DNA of 64,000 nucleotides from Parasponia andersonii (taxonomy: Eukaryota > Streptophyta > Magnoliopsida > Rosales > Cannabaceae): NCBI GenBank assembly GCA_002914805.1, contig JXTB01000173.1, positions 283,119 through 347,118 of the forward strand, read 5' to 3'. The notes under the pieces are model-generated. The model worked only from the letters and a program-made list of their open reading frames with translations, was not told where the DNA came from and did no database searches. A program made the position numbers and the translations under genes. This document shows, piece after piece, positions 10,801 to 26,470 of this stretch. The first letter of the stretch is position 1; the number at the start of each line of letters is the position of its first letter.

Positions 10801-13800
10801 GAAACAGTACTCTAGTTACAAAAATTTAGTATACTTATGACCCCTTTGTCAGACGCACCATCTGTCGACATTTGGAAAATGTGTTTTTAATTATGATTTC
10901 ATTTTGTTGGAGCAGCGTAGTAGACTTGCACTGCTTTTCATGAAGTGATTGTAAGCTTACTGGTATATAATTATAAGTTGGAATAGTTATGCAGCTAGAA
11001 TTCAGATGATCAACTATTAAATTGAAACAGATTAATTAAGTAGATTATTATGGTAATAAACTTATGGTTAAAATTAATTTTCAAGCATGGTTAAGCATTA
11101 GCAAAAAGAGAAGGGGAAGAAGGGTAACCATCTGATTCAGGATCCTTTACGAATTAGATGCATTATGAATGCAGGAGCTTTAGTTGCACAGGGATGACTT
11201 AAAAATGATCTCCAATTTTGAAACTAATGCTACGCAAAATATTTATACAGGTACTAAAGAAGGCTGATATGATTCGTAAGAATGCAGTTGAAAGTATTTT
11301 AGCAGAGCGTAACATCCTTATCTCGCTTCGCAATCCTTTTGTGGTAAGCAGGTCCTACAAAGTACCAACAATGATAGGACTGAATTGGTTATGATACTCT
11401 TTACTGATGTATATGTAATCTCATGATGGACAGGTCCGCTTTTTCTTCTCCTTCACATGCAGGGAAAATCTATATTTGGTTATGGAGTACTTAAATGGTG
11501 GAGATCTTTACTCTTTGTTAAGAAATCTAGGCTGCTTAGATGAAGATATGGCCCGTGTATACATTGCGGAAGTTGTAAGAACAAACTAATATCCTTGATG
11601 TTCGGTTAGATTCAGCTAACTGTCCCAAATAAATTTTTTTGCAGATTGTATAGCCTTTTCTTTTTTCCTGGAAAATAACCAGTTTGGTTTTATTTTTCAG
11701 GTTCTTGCTTTGGAGTATTTGCATTCTTTAAATGTCATTCACAGAGATTTGAAGCCAGATAACCTGTTGATTGGTCAAGATGGTCACATCAAGGTCCATA
11801 TTCTGCCATTTTTCAATTCCTTTTTGTTTACACGGTTCCTTTGGAACTGAATTTGTTAGTATATGTAGCAGTAGTTTAAGTATTCTGGCAAGCTGACATG
11901 TTTTGGTGCTTGATTTTTATCTTCTTGGTTATTTGTGTGCCAGAGTTGAAAAGCAAGTTAAAGAATCTAAAGTTATTAAAAATAGTGAATTTATTTGCAT
12001 ACATTCTTTTCTGCAACCACTGTCAACTTACGCTGAGACAGCAATCTTTTGCTATTCTTTTTCAAGTTTTCTATATTCTTTAACGAAGAGATCACTTCTC
12101 AGTTCTCACAAATGTTTAATGTCTTCTGCGCCAGTTGACTGATTTCGGGCTCTCCAAGGTTGGCCTGATCAACAGCACAGATGACTTGTCAACTCCATCA
12201 GTAACTGATAGTGGGTTTCTCAGGGACGATGAAGCAAAAACACAACATTTATTGAAGAGAGAAGAACGCCAAAAGCATTCGGTTGTTGGCACCCCTGACT
12301 ATTTGGCACCAGAGATACTTCTTGGCATGGGACATGGTTAGTCATATATTAGATGATCAGCTTTCGACAAATAATTAAATTTATTAAGAAAACAAATTCA
12401 GTTTGATTATTAATGTCTTTTCACATTGTTCTTGTAGGTGCGACCGCTGATTGGTGGTCTGTAGGCGTTATTCTTTTTGAGCTGCTTGTTGGTATCCCAC
12501 CATTTAACGCAGAACATCCTCAGGTACATCACCCGAGTAGAACGAACAACACTGAACGAGTTTTTGAGTATTTTTTGGGTGTTCCAGCTGACAAGCAGGG
12601 CTGGGGTCACTGCAATACCCTAATAAGGGCTGGTAGATTTGTATGACATAGCTCTCTCTCATCCAGTACTCACAAAGAAGAAACACGAATCCTGCATTTG
12701 ATGCTCTCTCGTTGTTTTTTACTTGATGCCTAGCATGTAGATTATGGTTACAGGGGTGATACTGATAATGAAGAATTTAGAACCTAGACTAGTTCTCCCA
12801 GAACTGAAAGCTCAGACATCTTAATATTGTTTTTAAGTTAAAACAACTTACATATAGATAAGACAAACTCGAGATTATGATACTCATTGAGAGTCAACTT
12901 GAAAAATTTATTAAAAGACAACATTCCAAAATTAATAGCAGACCAACATGTTCTGATCTCATATTATAAATTTTTTCTAAAGGAAGTGTGCTAACTTTTA
13001 TGGAATTCTGACAGAGATATTTGGAGCAACCCAGTTTAATCCCTAGGAAGTACGAGGTTTAGCACTAAAACAACAGATTATTCACTTTGTTAGATTCTGT
13101 AATGTTGCTCATGCTATCTTTCGGTATGTATTGTTTATGTATTGCTCTTATTTGTAACGTGATTACGAAACCAGAATCTCTTTGCAGTATTAGACAAATT
13201 CTTATGATTAAAGCGGAATTTTTCTACGTAATTTCTTGGGATCGGTATTTTTCATGTTTTTTACCGGTGTATGTGTTTTATTTCAGCGTGTTTTCGACAA
13301 TATCATAAACAGGGACATACCCTGGCCCAAGTCACCTGAGGAGATGACCCATGAAGCTTATGATTTGATTGACAAGTAAGTATTCTTAGAACATATTTTG
13401 CACATCTTCTGATGCCTACTATTCTTAGAACATATTTTGCACATCTTCTGATGCCTACTCACAAGTCTTATGTAAAGTTTCTTATAATGCTTTGTATCTG
13501 AAAATTATACAACTTAGCTCATAAGTACAACAATAGATTTGAGATAGATCTGAGACTATGCAAAAAGAAACATTCAATGAACAACACATTATTAAATTAA
13601 TCACACTACTAGTACACTCCATTTTCAGATTACTGACTGAAAATGCAATGCAAAGACTTGGAGCAACAGGTGCGGGAGAGGTAAGTACTTGATCAGAATA
13701 CCCTATTTCTTTAATCAAAAAAGAACCTCCTATTTCCGAGCCAAGAGTTTGCTTAGAAATAACTTCAACCTTTCTGGCAGGTGAAGAGGCATCCATTCTT

Positions 13801-14632
13801 CAAGGATATTAACTGGGATACGCTTGCAAGACAAAAGGTTGTTTCAAGATACATTTGGAGTTTTCTGGATGACTTTTGATCAATCTGAAACACTTAAAGT
13901 GTATAATTTTTTGGTGCAGGCTATGTTCATACCATCAACAGAAGCACACGACACAAGTTATTTTATGAGCCGGTACATATGGAACCCTGAAGATGACCAT
14001 GTTAATGGAGGCAGTGACTTCGATGATATAACTGAGACATGCAGCAGCAGCTCATACAGCAATATACAAAGCGAAGAGGTATGTTCTATGTTTACGACAA
14101 TTCACTGTTATTGTTGTTATTAATTTGCTCGATGCCAGAAAGGTTAAAGTCTAGGGGAATAGAGCGAAGGAATGCCTGCTAAACTTTTCATTTGATCATT
14201 ATCCTCTCTTACCATTGTATTCCTGACCATCAGGGAGATGAATGCGGTAGTTTGGCAGAGTTTAGTGCTCCTGCCCTTGCCGTGCAGTACTCATTTAGCA
14301 ACTTCTCATTCAAGGTATGGCCCGAAAATTATATAGATACCCTACAACAACATTGTTTTAAGCAGAAAAGGAAAAAGTAGTTTTCTCCATGTGATTAGCA
14401 ATTTAAATCCAGCATTACAGATGAGTATCAGATCGAGAAGCTGTTGTCTTCGATATGGTGTTTAATTTCAACTGATTTTTTTTTTTTTTTTTAATGTATG
14501 AGAATGCAATATAAGTTTGAAATCTATATTTATTGCTCTCAGAATTTGTCTCAACTGGCTTCTATCAATTATGATCTGGTTGTGAAAAGCTTGACGGATT
14601 CATCAAATAACCCTAAACCGCCTATTCCCTGA
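7015..14632 (+). CDS. IRE: IRE, AGC-family Ser/Thr protein kinase (INCOMPLETE ROOT HAIR ELONGATION type)
   Basis: Seventeen coding exons join in frame to 1184 residues: 7015-7435, 7703-7770, 7971-8147, 8234-9556, 10122-10294, 10511-10760, 11251-11343, 11434-11574, 11701-11793, 12135-12336, 12438-12523, 13287-13375, 13629-13680, 13781-13837, 13920-14078, 14234-14314 and 14543-14632. All introns are GT-AG. The start has a good context (ACCACCATGTCC). The N-terminus is Ser/Pro- and acid-rich. A conserved IRE block ([17 protein letters not shown]) follows, then a C2H2/C2HC-like finger (C489, C492, H500, H504, C508). The kinase starts near 775: Gly loop SRGAFGRV, Lys804, HRDLKPDN with Asp898, DFG 916-918, a long activation insert, GTPDYLAPE to 973. 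The AGC hydrophobic motif FSNFSF is at 1149-1154. All catalytic residues are present. IRE kinases promote root-hair tip growth in Arabidopsis. Length and the whole C-terminus fit IRE; a paralogue (IREH1 or IRE3) is less likely. Confidence 0.96.
7812..7850. repeat. (TA)n microsatellite in IRE intron 2
   Basis: About 20 TA units follow TGTGTG in the second intron. No effect on splicing is evident. Confidence 0.95.
13381..13458. repeat. 39-bp exact tandem duplication in IRE intron 12
   Basis: The unit begins TATTCTTAGAACATATTTTG and occurs at 13381-13419 and 13420-13458. It starts six bases after the donor of exon 12 (donor GT at 13376) and leaves the splice site intact. Confidence 0.92.
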
Positions 14633-17600
14633 TAAGGTCCATAATTTATATGACATATATACGTTCTACCAATTTCTTCTCTTTTTTTTTAAAAATTTTT
14701 TTTTTTCTAAGCTTAACTTGGGTATTTTCTATGGCACCGTCATATAGAATTCTTCGGGGAAACTTTTAATCTTGGAAAGTTGATGATGGAGGCTCGAGCA
14801 TCCAATAATGTTGCAGTTGCAATTGCTATTCTAGACACGAAGAGAAAGACAAGGTTCATGTTGAGCCCTGTACAGTCTCACTTTAACTATCAATCCTGAA
14901 TATAGGTTTTACTACAAAAAATCATGTGTTGTATTTTGTTTTGACCACATGGCTTTTCATGTATATACTTATAGATACATACATATTCTTTAGATTTCAT
15001 TTCCTTTTAGCACGTTTTGTACGCTAATATGCAGTAAGATTTACTGGACAATTTGTAGAACCAAGATGAAATTGCTTTACTTTGGTATTAATAACCACAT
15101 TACAGTCTTTCATTAGAGTTAGCTTGTACTTAATCGCATTAAAGAAAATAACTGGTCGTTGCGATGTGCTTGTGCAGAATAACGACAATAATTCATCCTG
15201 TTCCCAGTTTCCATCATGACGATCAATATTAATAAATAAAAAAAATATTAAAGGTGCCATTGAAATTGCGTAAGCACATAATCATCGTGTGAATCAATTG
15301 TCATCATCTTATCAATATAAGATTGTGCTACTTTGGGTGCTTCATAATTGGCAATTTACATCTTTATTAATTCATTTTAAAATATTTTCTGTTTCACGCG
15401 GATATGTCCGGACTTGGACAAATACTTTATTTTTGCTTTATTTGGTGTCAAAAACTGCCAAAATTGAAGTGTTTAAAGAAAGTTGTAATAAAATTGTAAT
15501 ATAAACCTGGTGTTCTAGCTTTTGTACATTATTGTGTATTTTAAAAGACACAATCCTTTTATCTAATTATATGCCTTATCAAATAAAAATTAAAAAAAAA
15601 AAGAGAAAAACTAATGGTGGGGTTGATCTTAGGTATTGGAAAATCACGTGTAGAGCTTCTTCTTCTCCCTTTTAGTTTCCCCGATATGGGAACAACTTGG
15701 GTCAGTTCTGTATAAATGGTCCTATCCATGGAAGTACGGTTGAGACTATAGAAAAAGACCGATTGAATCACAACAACCACAGCAAGGCCATATATATATA
15801 AAAGATAACTACAAAAGTATGATTTTTCTTTTATATTTTTAATCATGTTTTTTTGACTTGCATAAAATTATATCTCAACATTTCAAATCTCTGTAATATT
15901 GTACATTTTGTGTACAAATTAAGTTTTTTGTACTAATCGTTTTAAATTAATTTTGATAAATTTTTCGTATTAATCAATATAAATGAGATATCCCTAATTC
16001 AATCCATATTTAGTGAAAAATTATAAGTCAATTTATACGTAGAAGATACTTATTTGCAAATTTGAAACGTAGATATATAATTTTACAGAAATTAAAAAAT
16101 ATAATTAAAATTGCAAAAAAGTAAGACTTCAAGGTATTTTTTTTTTTTTTTTTACAATTAACCCTATAAAAAATGATATCCAAATCTCATATGGACGACA
16201 TTTAACAATTTTTTTTCGTCCCAATTACATTGATAATCAAAATTCTCTATAGTGTATAGTAGAATATTAGCTTGATTGCCGCCGAGAAAAGAAAAGAAAA
16301 AGTAGAGTACTAACTCATATTCTAAGAAATTAGTATTTTAGCTTTTAAACAAACTAAATAACAAACGTTTTGTACTACTTTACGTTTCCCACTTCAATGA
16401 AATTCTTTAGCCACTTTGGTGGGTACTGCAGTACTGAAACCAAGTAACTTTTGGCTTTTTGTTCACATGGATATTTAAATAATTGTGTTACACTAGAAAC
16501 AACTTGTAATCGCTAAGGCGGAGCCAAGGGCTAAGGCCTAATAAGTGACACTGTTTTTCAAGATTACTCGAAATGGTTTCATTATCCCTGTGCCAAACCA
16601 AAGAATAACTAGAAATTTTCATCAGATTTGATCCTTTTGTGGCGGCGATAAGCAGAAGGACTTGTTAATTGGAGTTTAGCTTATAGATTCATTAATTTAA
16701 GAACATACAATTTAAATAATTCACTGGACCGCTAGTAATATTAATAAAGGACAATGAAGTACTATATATTCGTTGGAATATTATGCATGATTCTTTTTTT
16801 TTTTAGGGGAATATTATGCATGATTCATTCTCTTATTTTTAATAACTTTTTCTCATTGTTTTCTAAAAGCTCAAAGGGCACCATCATTTCCTTTACACAC
16901 TAAAGATAGGTCCATTGTTTTCAAATCCCATTATTCTAAAGTGGGATGAACTTTTGGTGGCACGTCGTTCGCTAAAAAGGTAATAGGTGTCACGGTAGAA
17001 AAACATTTTAAAAATATATTATGAAGAAATATCTGTTGCTAAAATTATTCACTTTCTATTCCTCCACGTAGGCAGAAGAAACTTAAAATAATAATTATAT
17101 GTTCCTTTCTGGCAAAAAAAATAACATACCAACCCATCCTAAGGGCCTAAAGTCTTCGCCAATTTTTCCCAACATGGCAAATATAGTTGTAGATGCTTTT
17201 TACATCAAGGAGTGATGCTATTCATTTTAAGTAAGTAGTAAAAATAAAAATAATAATAGTAACAATGTGGCAAAACTTAAAAAATATGCATTTAATATGT
17301 GTTTTTGTTTTCTACTCTAACTCATTAACTGTTACTTAATAACAAGCCATGTTATTCATGTTATTCAAGTCGTAAATCTAAAAAAAGTCTTGATATTTAA
17401 GATTTTTCACATCAAAACTATAGCTCAAGAAATTGAACTGTATAGTTTTTCTAAAACAAATATTTGATGATTCATGTTCTTTTTACCTCATTATTTCTTA
17501 GACCCAGAAGAGAAAAAGGTGGACAAATTAGACTCCAGAATATTGGAAACTAAAAGCCAAGAGATCAGTTCCAAGAGTGTATTATAATCCAAATATGAAG

Positions 17601-17688
17601 CTCACAAAGCCTTTTGTTTAATTCGGCTATACGTAACTTATTCTCCACATTGGTAAAACTTTGCTGAGATTAATATACTATATCCATG
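14633..17688. other. IRE 3' flank and intergenic DNA
   Basis: The first few hundred bases are likely IRE 3' UTR. The remainder is AT-rich with homopolymer tracts (for example T-runs near 14479 and 16140). No gene, RNA gene or recognisable mobile element was seen. Open frames here lack codon structure and similarity to known proteins. Confidence 0.5.
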
Positions 17689-18592
17689 TTATTGAAGAAA
17701 CCAAGCCCAAATATCTCCATCGTCTGATACTAAATCCTTGTTATTACTTCCCAATAACCAAGTTGAGCTCTCCTCTGATGAAGACGCCCCAAAATCGCTA
17801 TAATTATCACCAGTAGTAGTACTAGCACTAACCGGAAAGTTCCATGAAGAATCTTCCAGAAAGTTCTCTGACAATAAGTAACTCATTAATGGGTCATCGT
17901 AGATGTTTGGATCCGACGGCTGAGATTCATCCGTGGAGGAATTCATTTCAGTTCGGATGCTTATAATCTTGGAGCTGTCAATTGGGGTCATGCCACATAT
18001 ACCATTTTCTTGATCTGCTATCTCCTCATGTTGATCATTATTGTTAGTAGCTGCACGAGGCTTTTCGTCATTTGGGGTGCTTTGATGGTTGAGAGGTTCA
18101 TGTGTAACTGGATCAATTCCCATCTTAACAAGCTTTTTCTTGATGTGAGTATTCCAATGATTCTTAATCTCGTTATCCGTTCTTCCCGGTAATTTCGCAG
18201 CAATTTTCGACCATCTTTAGGGAAAAGAGAATTTAAAAAATTATAATCAAGCAGAATATAAAGAAATAATGTTGAGGTTTATAGTTCGAATAAGTTAAAA
18301 AAAAAAAAAAATAGTTTTAAGTGTGACACCTATTGCCAAGACAGGCATGGAGATCGATAACAAGTTGTTCCTCGGCTTCGTTAAGGAGGCCACGCTTCAA
18401 GTCAGGCCGTAGGTAATTAGTCCACCTGAGGCGGCAGCTCTTGCCACAGCGGCGGAGACCGGCGAGCTTTGGGACGGCCCGCCAACAGCATTGGCCGTGA
18501 GTGAGGATGAAATTGACCAACTTCTTGTCTTCCTCAGCTGTCCAAGGCCCTTTTTTCACGCCAAGCTTGTCACAACAAGGCTGCCTTCCCAT
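17689..18592 (-). CDS. R2R3-MYB transcription factor, subgroup-8 type (MYB20/42/43/85/99 group)
   Basis: Two exons, 18592-18330 and 18214-17689 (GT-AG), give 262 residues. The N-terminus [20 protein letters not shown] is the classic plant R2R3-MYB opening. R2 carries Trp17, Trp37 and Trp57; R3 has a hydrophobic residue in place of the first Trp, then Trp89 and Trp108, the usual R2R3 pattern. [10 protein letters not shown] and [19 protein letters not shown] are intact, and the stretch after R3 ([12 protein letters not shown]) is typical of subgroup 8. The C-terminal half is Ser/Asp-rich and ends in an acidic, Trp-containing tail ([11 protein letters not shown]), probably an activation region. 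Only the intron in R3 is present; the frequent intron within R2 is missing. Subgroup-8 MYBs regulate lignin and phenylalanine/phenylpropanoid genes. The exact orthologue is open: sequence suggests MYB85/42, while synteny suggests MYB99. Confidence 0.93.
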
Positions 18593-18725
18593 AACTTTTT
18601 ATTTTTTTATTTTTGGTTTCTAGTGGTGGTACAATAGAAAACTATAGAGTTAATTAGTACACACTACAATACTAGTAAAATTTGGTATGCACAAACAACA
18701 ACTGAAGCCTTCTCACACACCCACC

Positions 18726-18733
18726 TTTATATA
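18726..18733 (-). promoter_or_regulatory. TATA box of the MYB gene
   Basis: The minus-strand sequence TATATAAA lies about 135 bp upstream of the MYB start codon, in the expected promoter position. Confidence 0.65.
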
Positions 18734-18742
18734 CAAGTGGAG

Positions 18743-21404
18743 CTTAGGATAGGCCCCCCTTTCTTGTAGGGAATATAGAAATAATTATGATGATAGGTGT
18801 TGTTTTCACACGCTGGTCGAACGGGCGTGTGTGACACTTCAAGTCCGTGGCCTAAAAATTGACACTTACTGTTGTTGCCCATTTTCACCAAAATTGTATC
18901 TTAGGAAAGCTATTACTCTTAAAGGTCACGATCTTTGGACAGTTTTAAATTTTAAATTATTTGGGTTTCGTTCCCTTTTTCCATTTGAAAGATATTCTTA
19001 TCAAATTAGGCGGTTTAGCATTATTTCTTTTCATTGTGAAAAACACAAGTAAAATGTTTATTTTTAGCTAAGTTTTCGCTATGGGAAACATATACCAAAC
19101 GTTCATTGTTCGTTTTAAAAATGGGACAAGATTGATTGAAGAATCAAAGTGATTCACAAGAAAAAATGATTAAAAAAAATATAAAAACGGAACTATTTTA
19201 ACGTGGAACTGATGAGCATTTGATCTTGATCAGGGCGCATGCATAGCCCCACAGAAAGGCTCTTGCCTTGGTATCATACTAGTTGCATTTTGATCATGGC
19301 AAGAAAGTGACTATGTCCAAATCCATGTTTTCATGCATCATTTCGTTCAAGCTTGTTTTAACCGGGACTAGTTCTTTCACGCGCTCAAATATGAAGTTTA
19401 TTATAGACAACGGAGAATTAAAGAGAGGCAAAGAATATGAGTGGATCACAGTATAGTATTTATAGTATATACATCCAAACGTGTAAAACATTTAAATATG
19501 TAACATTTATATATTATTTCTTTCCTAAATAATGGTCCACCATCATACTTGAAAGGCATCCGGGACCTGAGACGACTGTTCTGGTGCTGATTAATTTAAG
19601 GTATTTTTTTTTTTAATTCCACATGAATCGCTGTGTGGGTTCCTTTGATCATGGAGAAAAATGGAAGAACCAATTAAAAACCTACATGTAAGCATATAGT
19701 TAATTAATATGCATTTCCTTCTTCAGTTTTTTGTACCATTTTCTTCCCCACAACTAAGTCCTTTATTCATGTCACTCTTACTTAAGCATTTCATCATTTA
19801 CATCGTCATCTCCACTACTACTCTTTGCTCCCAAAGAGTAGAGATACTGCTATATAATGTTCAGTCTTATTCCGCACATTAGCACTATATATAATTAATA
19901 AGCCACACACACAGCTTCATAATTCTATGGGTTCTAACTTCCAAGAAATCATGGCAATGACACCTCAAAATCTTGTTTGCCACACACACACAAATATAAT
20001 ATACTCTTTGTTCATTTAGTTAAAAGTAGGGAGAAAATACTAACTTAATTTACTGTGAAATCTTGAAATAGATTGCTTTGTATCTTCACTTTTGTAGTAC
20101 ATGGCCACCTCATGCTTCAACATTAGTCCTGACCCAAATAACGGTAGTTACACTCCACTGGTTTAATTAAACATGCGTTATATTTGTGTGTATATATATA
20201 TTGTAGGACGTACGTATATTAATTTTTTAAGGTGACTGATCATTCAGTGCTGTGATATCATTTGGATCCCAATAAATGTAATTAATTTTTTTTTTTCAAA
20301 AAAAAAAGAACAAAGCTATTTGAGTGAACAAGTACATATAATAAATTTATGTACTTTGTTAATTAATCACTTTAAATAAGTAATTAACCATATCTTAGTT
20401 GATGAAATACTTAAATTTGGAGGAGTAGTAGTATATATTGAAATAATTAGAATTGTACTCCAAGCAAAAAAGAAAAAAGGAAAAAAAAAAAAAGAATCAT
20501 AACTTAGATTTATGATGTAATGGATGAGTAGGCTTATCGTCATAAGGGGACAAACTTTCAAAACAAATAGAAGAAATGCCAAACTAAGTATTTAAAGCCA
20601 TAATGTTTTTCATTGAAAATACGTGTTAAATTAATTTCAAAGTGTGTTGGCTTTGGGGTGCGTTTGGTGGAAGAGAGATGGAGAGTAAGCAAATCAACTT
20701 TTAAGCGACATTTGGAGTCATATGTATTGGAGTGAAAAGCCAGCAACCTCCTTTTGCCATGCAATCTTTTCAATTTCAACAATACCACAATTACTTCCAT
20801 TCTCGCGTGCAACAAATAGATTAAGTGAGACCCACTTGGCCGACATATTTTCATCTTAAAATAAGGGGGGGGGAAAAAAAAGTTCAGAGAACATTTTCTT
20901 AAGTGGTTTTAATGTTTGGATTCAATTTGATTGGTGGGATATGAGCAACTTTGTTCTAATGACTTTCGATTTGGGTAATGATTTGATGTTAACATGAAAT
21001 TTCAAAGGACGTGTTTTTCGTATGATGATATTAAAGAATGAAGCAAAGTTTTGAACAAAAGTGTGTTTTATTTCTTTTTTTGCCTTACCAATTTTATGGT
21101 CATCCTGCATTGAGAAGTTATTATTCCAAGTAATAAGTGAATGATGATTGGTGTTAGACTAACTAATAATTTTTCATTGGTAAGTAGTAATGAGTGTTTT
21201 TAATTATAATCAACAATATTAATTGAGCAAACAGTGATGAGGCCGGAATTTATCTAGCTTCTCAACCAATTTTATCCGTTCATAAATATAGCAGAAAAAA
21301 ATACGAGGCATATGAGATTTTTTTCAATTTGTTTTAAAGTTTTCAATACTATACATTGTACATATCTATATAAAGAATCATGTGAAAAAGGGAAATTCGT
21401 TATG
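18743..21404. other. MYB upstream region and intergenic DNA
   Basis: This is AT-rich sequence with A/T homopolymers and short CA runs (for example near 19980). No coding region or RNA gene could be supported. Confidence 0.45.
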
Positions 21405-21940
21405 TTTTTCAAATACTATTCCAAAATAACTGATATATTAATAAATATATGAGAAGCACTATATATTTTAAGAAATATGAGAAACTCCCTTAAATTTTAT
21501 TTTTTGTTTCAAAAAACCGTGTTACTTGACTATTTTTGAAATCCAACCTTCTCATATAAACTAAATTAAAAAAATTAATAAGAAATTATAATTTAGGTTT
21601 ATATTATATTTTTACATTATATTTATATACATAAATAATTATTTGAAAATTATTTTATTACTTACGAGGTTATTTTAAAAATAAAAAATGTTGTTTGGAA
21701 ACTTTTTTAGAGAATTATTAAATTTATTTTAAGTATAAATCTACTATTTACTAAAAGTAATTTTATCATTCTATAAACTTCCTAATTTTGATGACACGAG
21801 GAAGTCACATTTCAAAAGTAGTCAAATTACGAGACTTTTTGTAATAAAAAATTAAATTCAAAGAAGTTTTCTCATATTTCTTAAAATAGTAAAATTTTTT
21901 AAAAACTAATTTTGAAATACAAATTCATTTTTCAATATTT
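21405..21940. mobile_element. Foldback/MITE-like element with long inverted arms
   Basis: The arm at about 21461-21542 (contains TTTTAAGAAATATGAGAAA) is the imperfect reverse complement of 21808-21890 (contains TTTCTCATATTTCTTAAAA). The match extends over more than 80 bp, and weaker matching reaches outward to roughly 21405 and 21940. The roughly 260-bp centre is AT-rich and non-coding. This organisation fits a non-autonomous DNA transposon. Ends and target duplication are not resolved, so the superfamily is unknown. Confidence 0.6.
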
Positions 21941-22037
21941 TTTTCATAATTATATATAGTATTAAAAATAATTTATTGATATATTCAAACATATAGCTAT
22001 AAAAAAGATTTTACTAAAATAAAGTGTTGAGAAAAGG

Positions 22038-22182
22038 GACACCCAATCTAATCACTTCTAAAAAAATTATATTTAATTATTTATGACCAATCATTTTTAT
22101 TATGGTCGTATTTTATTCATAAAAAAATTATTATCGGTCATAATAAAAAAGATTTTTTTTTCTTGGATTGTACTTCTAAAAA
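22038..22182. mobile_element. Possible small MITE with internal inverted repeats
   Basis: Short ends CACCCAATCTAATC and, reverse-complemented, GTACAATCCAAG resemble each other. Inside, TTATGACCAATCA and ATTTATTATGGTCGTA face ATTATCGGTCATAATAA. The size (about 145 bp) and structure suggest a small MITE, but the termini are weak. Confidence 0.35.
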
Positions 22183-22439
22183 GAAGAAGTATTAGTTTGA
22201 CAGTACTTTCTTTGAAAAAAGAAATGTAAAAAATTTCTATGAATCTAAAACTATATTCCAAAACTGCCTAATACCCTAAAATGATAGGGAAATTGACTTG
22301 ACTAATAATAATTTGGAATACTATCAAAAAAAAAAAGTTCCTTTAGTCGAAATTATTACTGCTTATGTCAATTGCCCAAAATGATAGTCTGAAAAAGTCA
22401 AAAGGCATTCGGACCCAAAGCATTCCTAGTCCAGGCCAA

Positions 22440-22620
22440 ATCTTCAAAATGGGCCACCATGTATAAAGCCCAAGTCCAGTCTTCGTAAATGGGCTTACAG
22501 AATTGAGATCCAAACCGAAAGACGACACTGTTGTGTAGTTTGGGCTCCATCGTCTATGGGCCATCGATTGGACAGTCCAGTCCATTACCAATAGTCCAGT
22601 TATGCAGGTGGGCCCACTTA
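22440..22620 (+). promoter_or_regulatory. Cluster of Site II (TGGGCC/T) elements upstream of UMK1
   Basis: TGGGCC or TGGGCT, in either orientation, occurs at 22450-22455, 22467-22472, 22490-22495, 22541-22546, 22557-22562 and, as the palindrome TGGGCCCA, at 22609-22616. Site II motifs are TCP-binding elements typical of plant genes for growth, mitochondrial and ribosomal functions. The cluster is 285-450 bp before the UMK1 start codon, so control of UMK1 is inferred. An open frame on the other strand across 22343-22744 is not considered a gene. Confidence 0.6.
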
Positions 22621-22899
22621 ACTGACTGATATTGAACGAGTAAACATGGGGATGGCGGTGACTCGGCGTTTGAAATCCATACGCCACGATACATACGTGC
22701 TTAGCACCCCGATTTGACTTGGCCTCCTCCGAACATTTACACAAAAACGAAAAGTAATTAATTTAGCGCGCAACCTGCTCGACGATTTGCCTCACTCAGA
22801 AAAAGCCCCCCAAAAAGAAAAAAGAAAAGAAAAAAAAGGAAAGGAAATCGAAAACGAGATATAACACCTCCACCAGAACAGAAAAAAAGCTGGAGACAA

Positions 22900-25582
<2,683 letters not shown>

Positions 25583-25624
25583 AATATTTGAACAAGTTCG
25601 GCCTATTTTTACTTCATGTGAGGT

Positions 25625-26470
25625 GCGCTTCTTCTTGCTCATCATTTCCATGTTTTGTCAGTTGGTCATTTTCTTTTGTACTAGGATATTTTTAGCCAAA
25701 GAAATACTAATTACCGTAAAACCGTCTAATATATGGAAACTAGTTACAAGTTAGTGTGAATCAAGGCTACTACTGACTTTGTGTTTATTTTGTTTTAACT
25801 GTGGGGCAGGCAATAAAATGAACCAAATTATATGAATTAAGAAGAGAAAGACATAGGAGATTTTGTTTCAGTTGACTCTGCCTGTTCTTTGCACATTTGG
25901 AGAAAATTAGAGAAGGTTAATCTGCAAGCTACATGCTTCTCAAAGAGTGGAAATTTCTCCCAAGAGTAGGGCCACTTTGTAAAAGCATATACATCTAAAG
26001 CAGCGGTACTTTTATCATCTTTTCCCAACTTGATGCTGCATTATCAGGAAATGTATTATTGTAGCGCTCAGTCTGAATTCTGAAAAAGCAAACCTATGCA
26101 GCATTCCAGTTCAAATGCAAGCATAACCAAAGGTTACATTCCAGAGGCAGGGGGGGTGTCATAATGGTGTATACTCATTTAGTGCAGAGACGTGAAATTT
26201 GATAGCATATCAATTAGAGCAAGGGGTTAGTTACTGTGGTGTTTAGTATTACATGTTGATAGAATTGCGATTCTCACCTTTTAAATTTGTACGTTTGCGT
26301 CACCGTAACGATACTTTTAGCGTTTTTGCAATTAGACCGATGGTCAAAGTTGGCAGATCCATGTGGGTTTTGGGCTTTAGAGTGGGGCCCAAACCAACTC
26401 AATTTAAATTCGAATCCCTCCCACCCATTTCTCTCGGCCCCTCTTCCAAAACCCATAATAACATACTGAC
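25625..26470 (+). promoter_or_regulatory. UMK1 3' region and OTP70 promoter
   Basis: A vestigial acceptor (GGGGCAG at about 25802-25808) followed by GCAATAAAATGA probably marks the old terminal UMK1 exon. Near OTP70, Site II elements TGGGCT (26371-26376) and GGCCCA (26386-26391) lie about 80-100 bp before its ATG. No other gene is visible. Confidence 0.5.

Noticed and set aside
22343-22744. 133-codon minus-strand frame upstream of UMK1
   Set aside because: It lies over the Site II-rich promoter, has no recognisable domain, and its composition is explained by GGGCC-type motifs.
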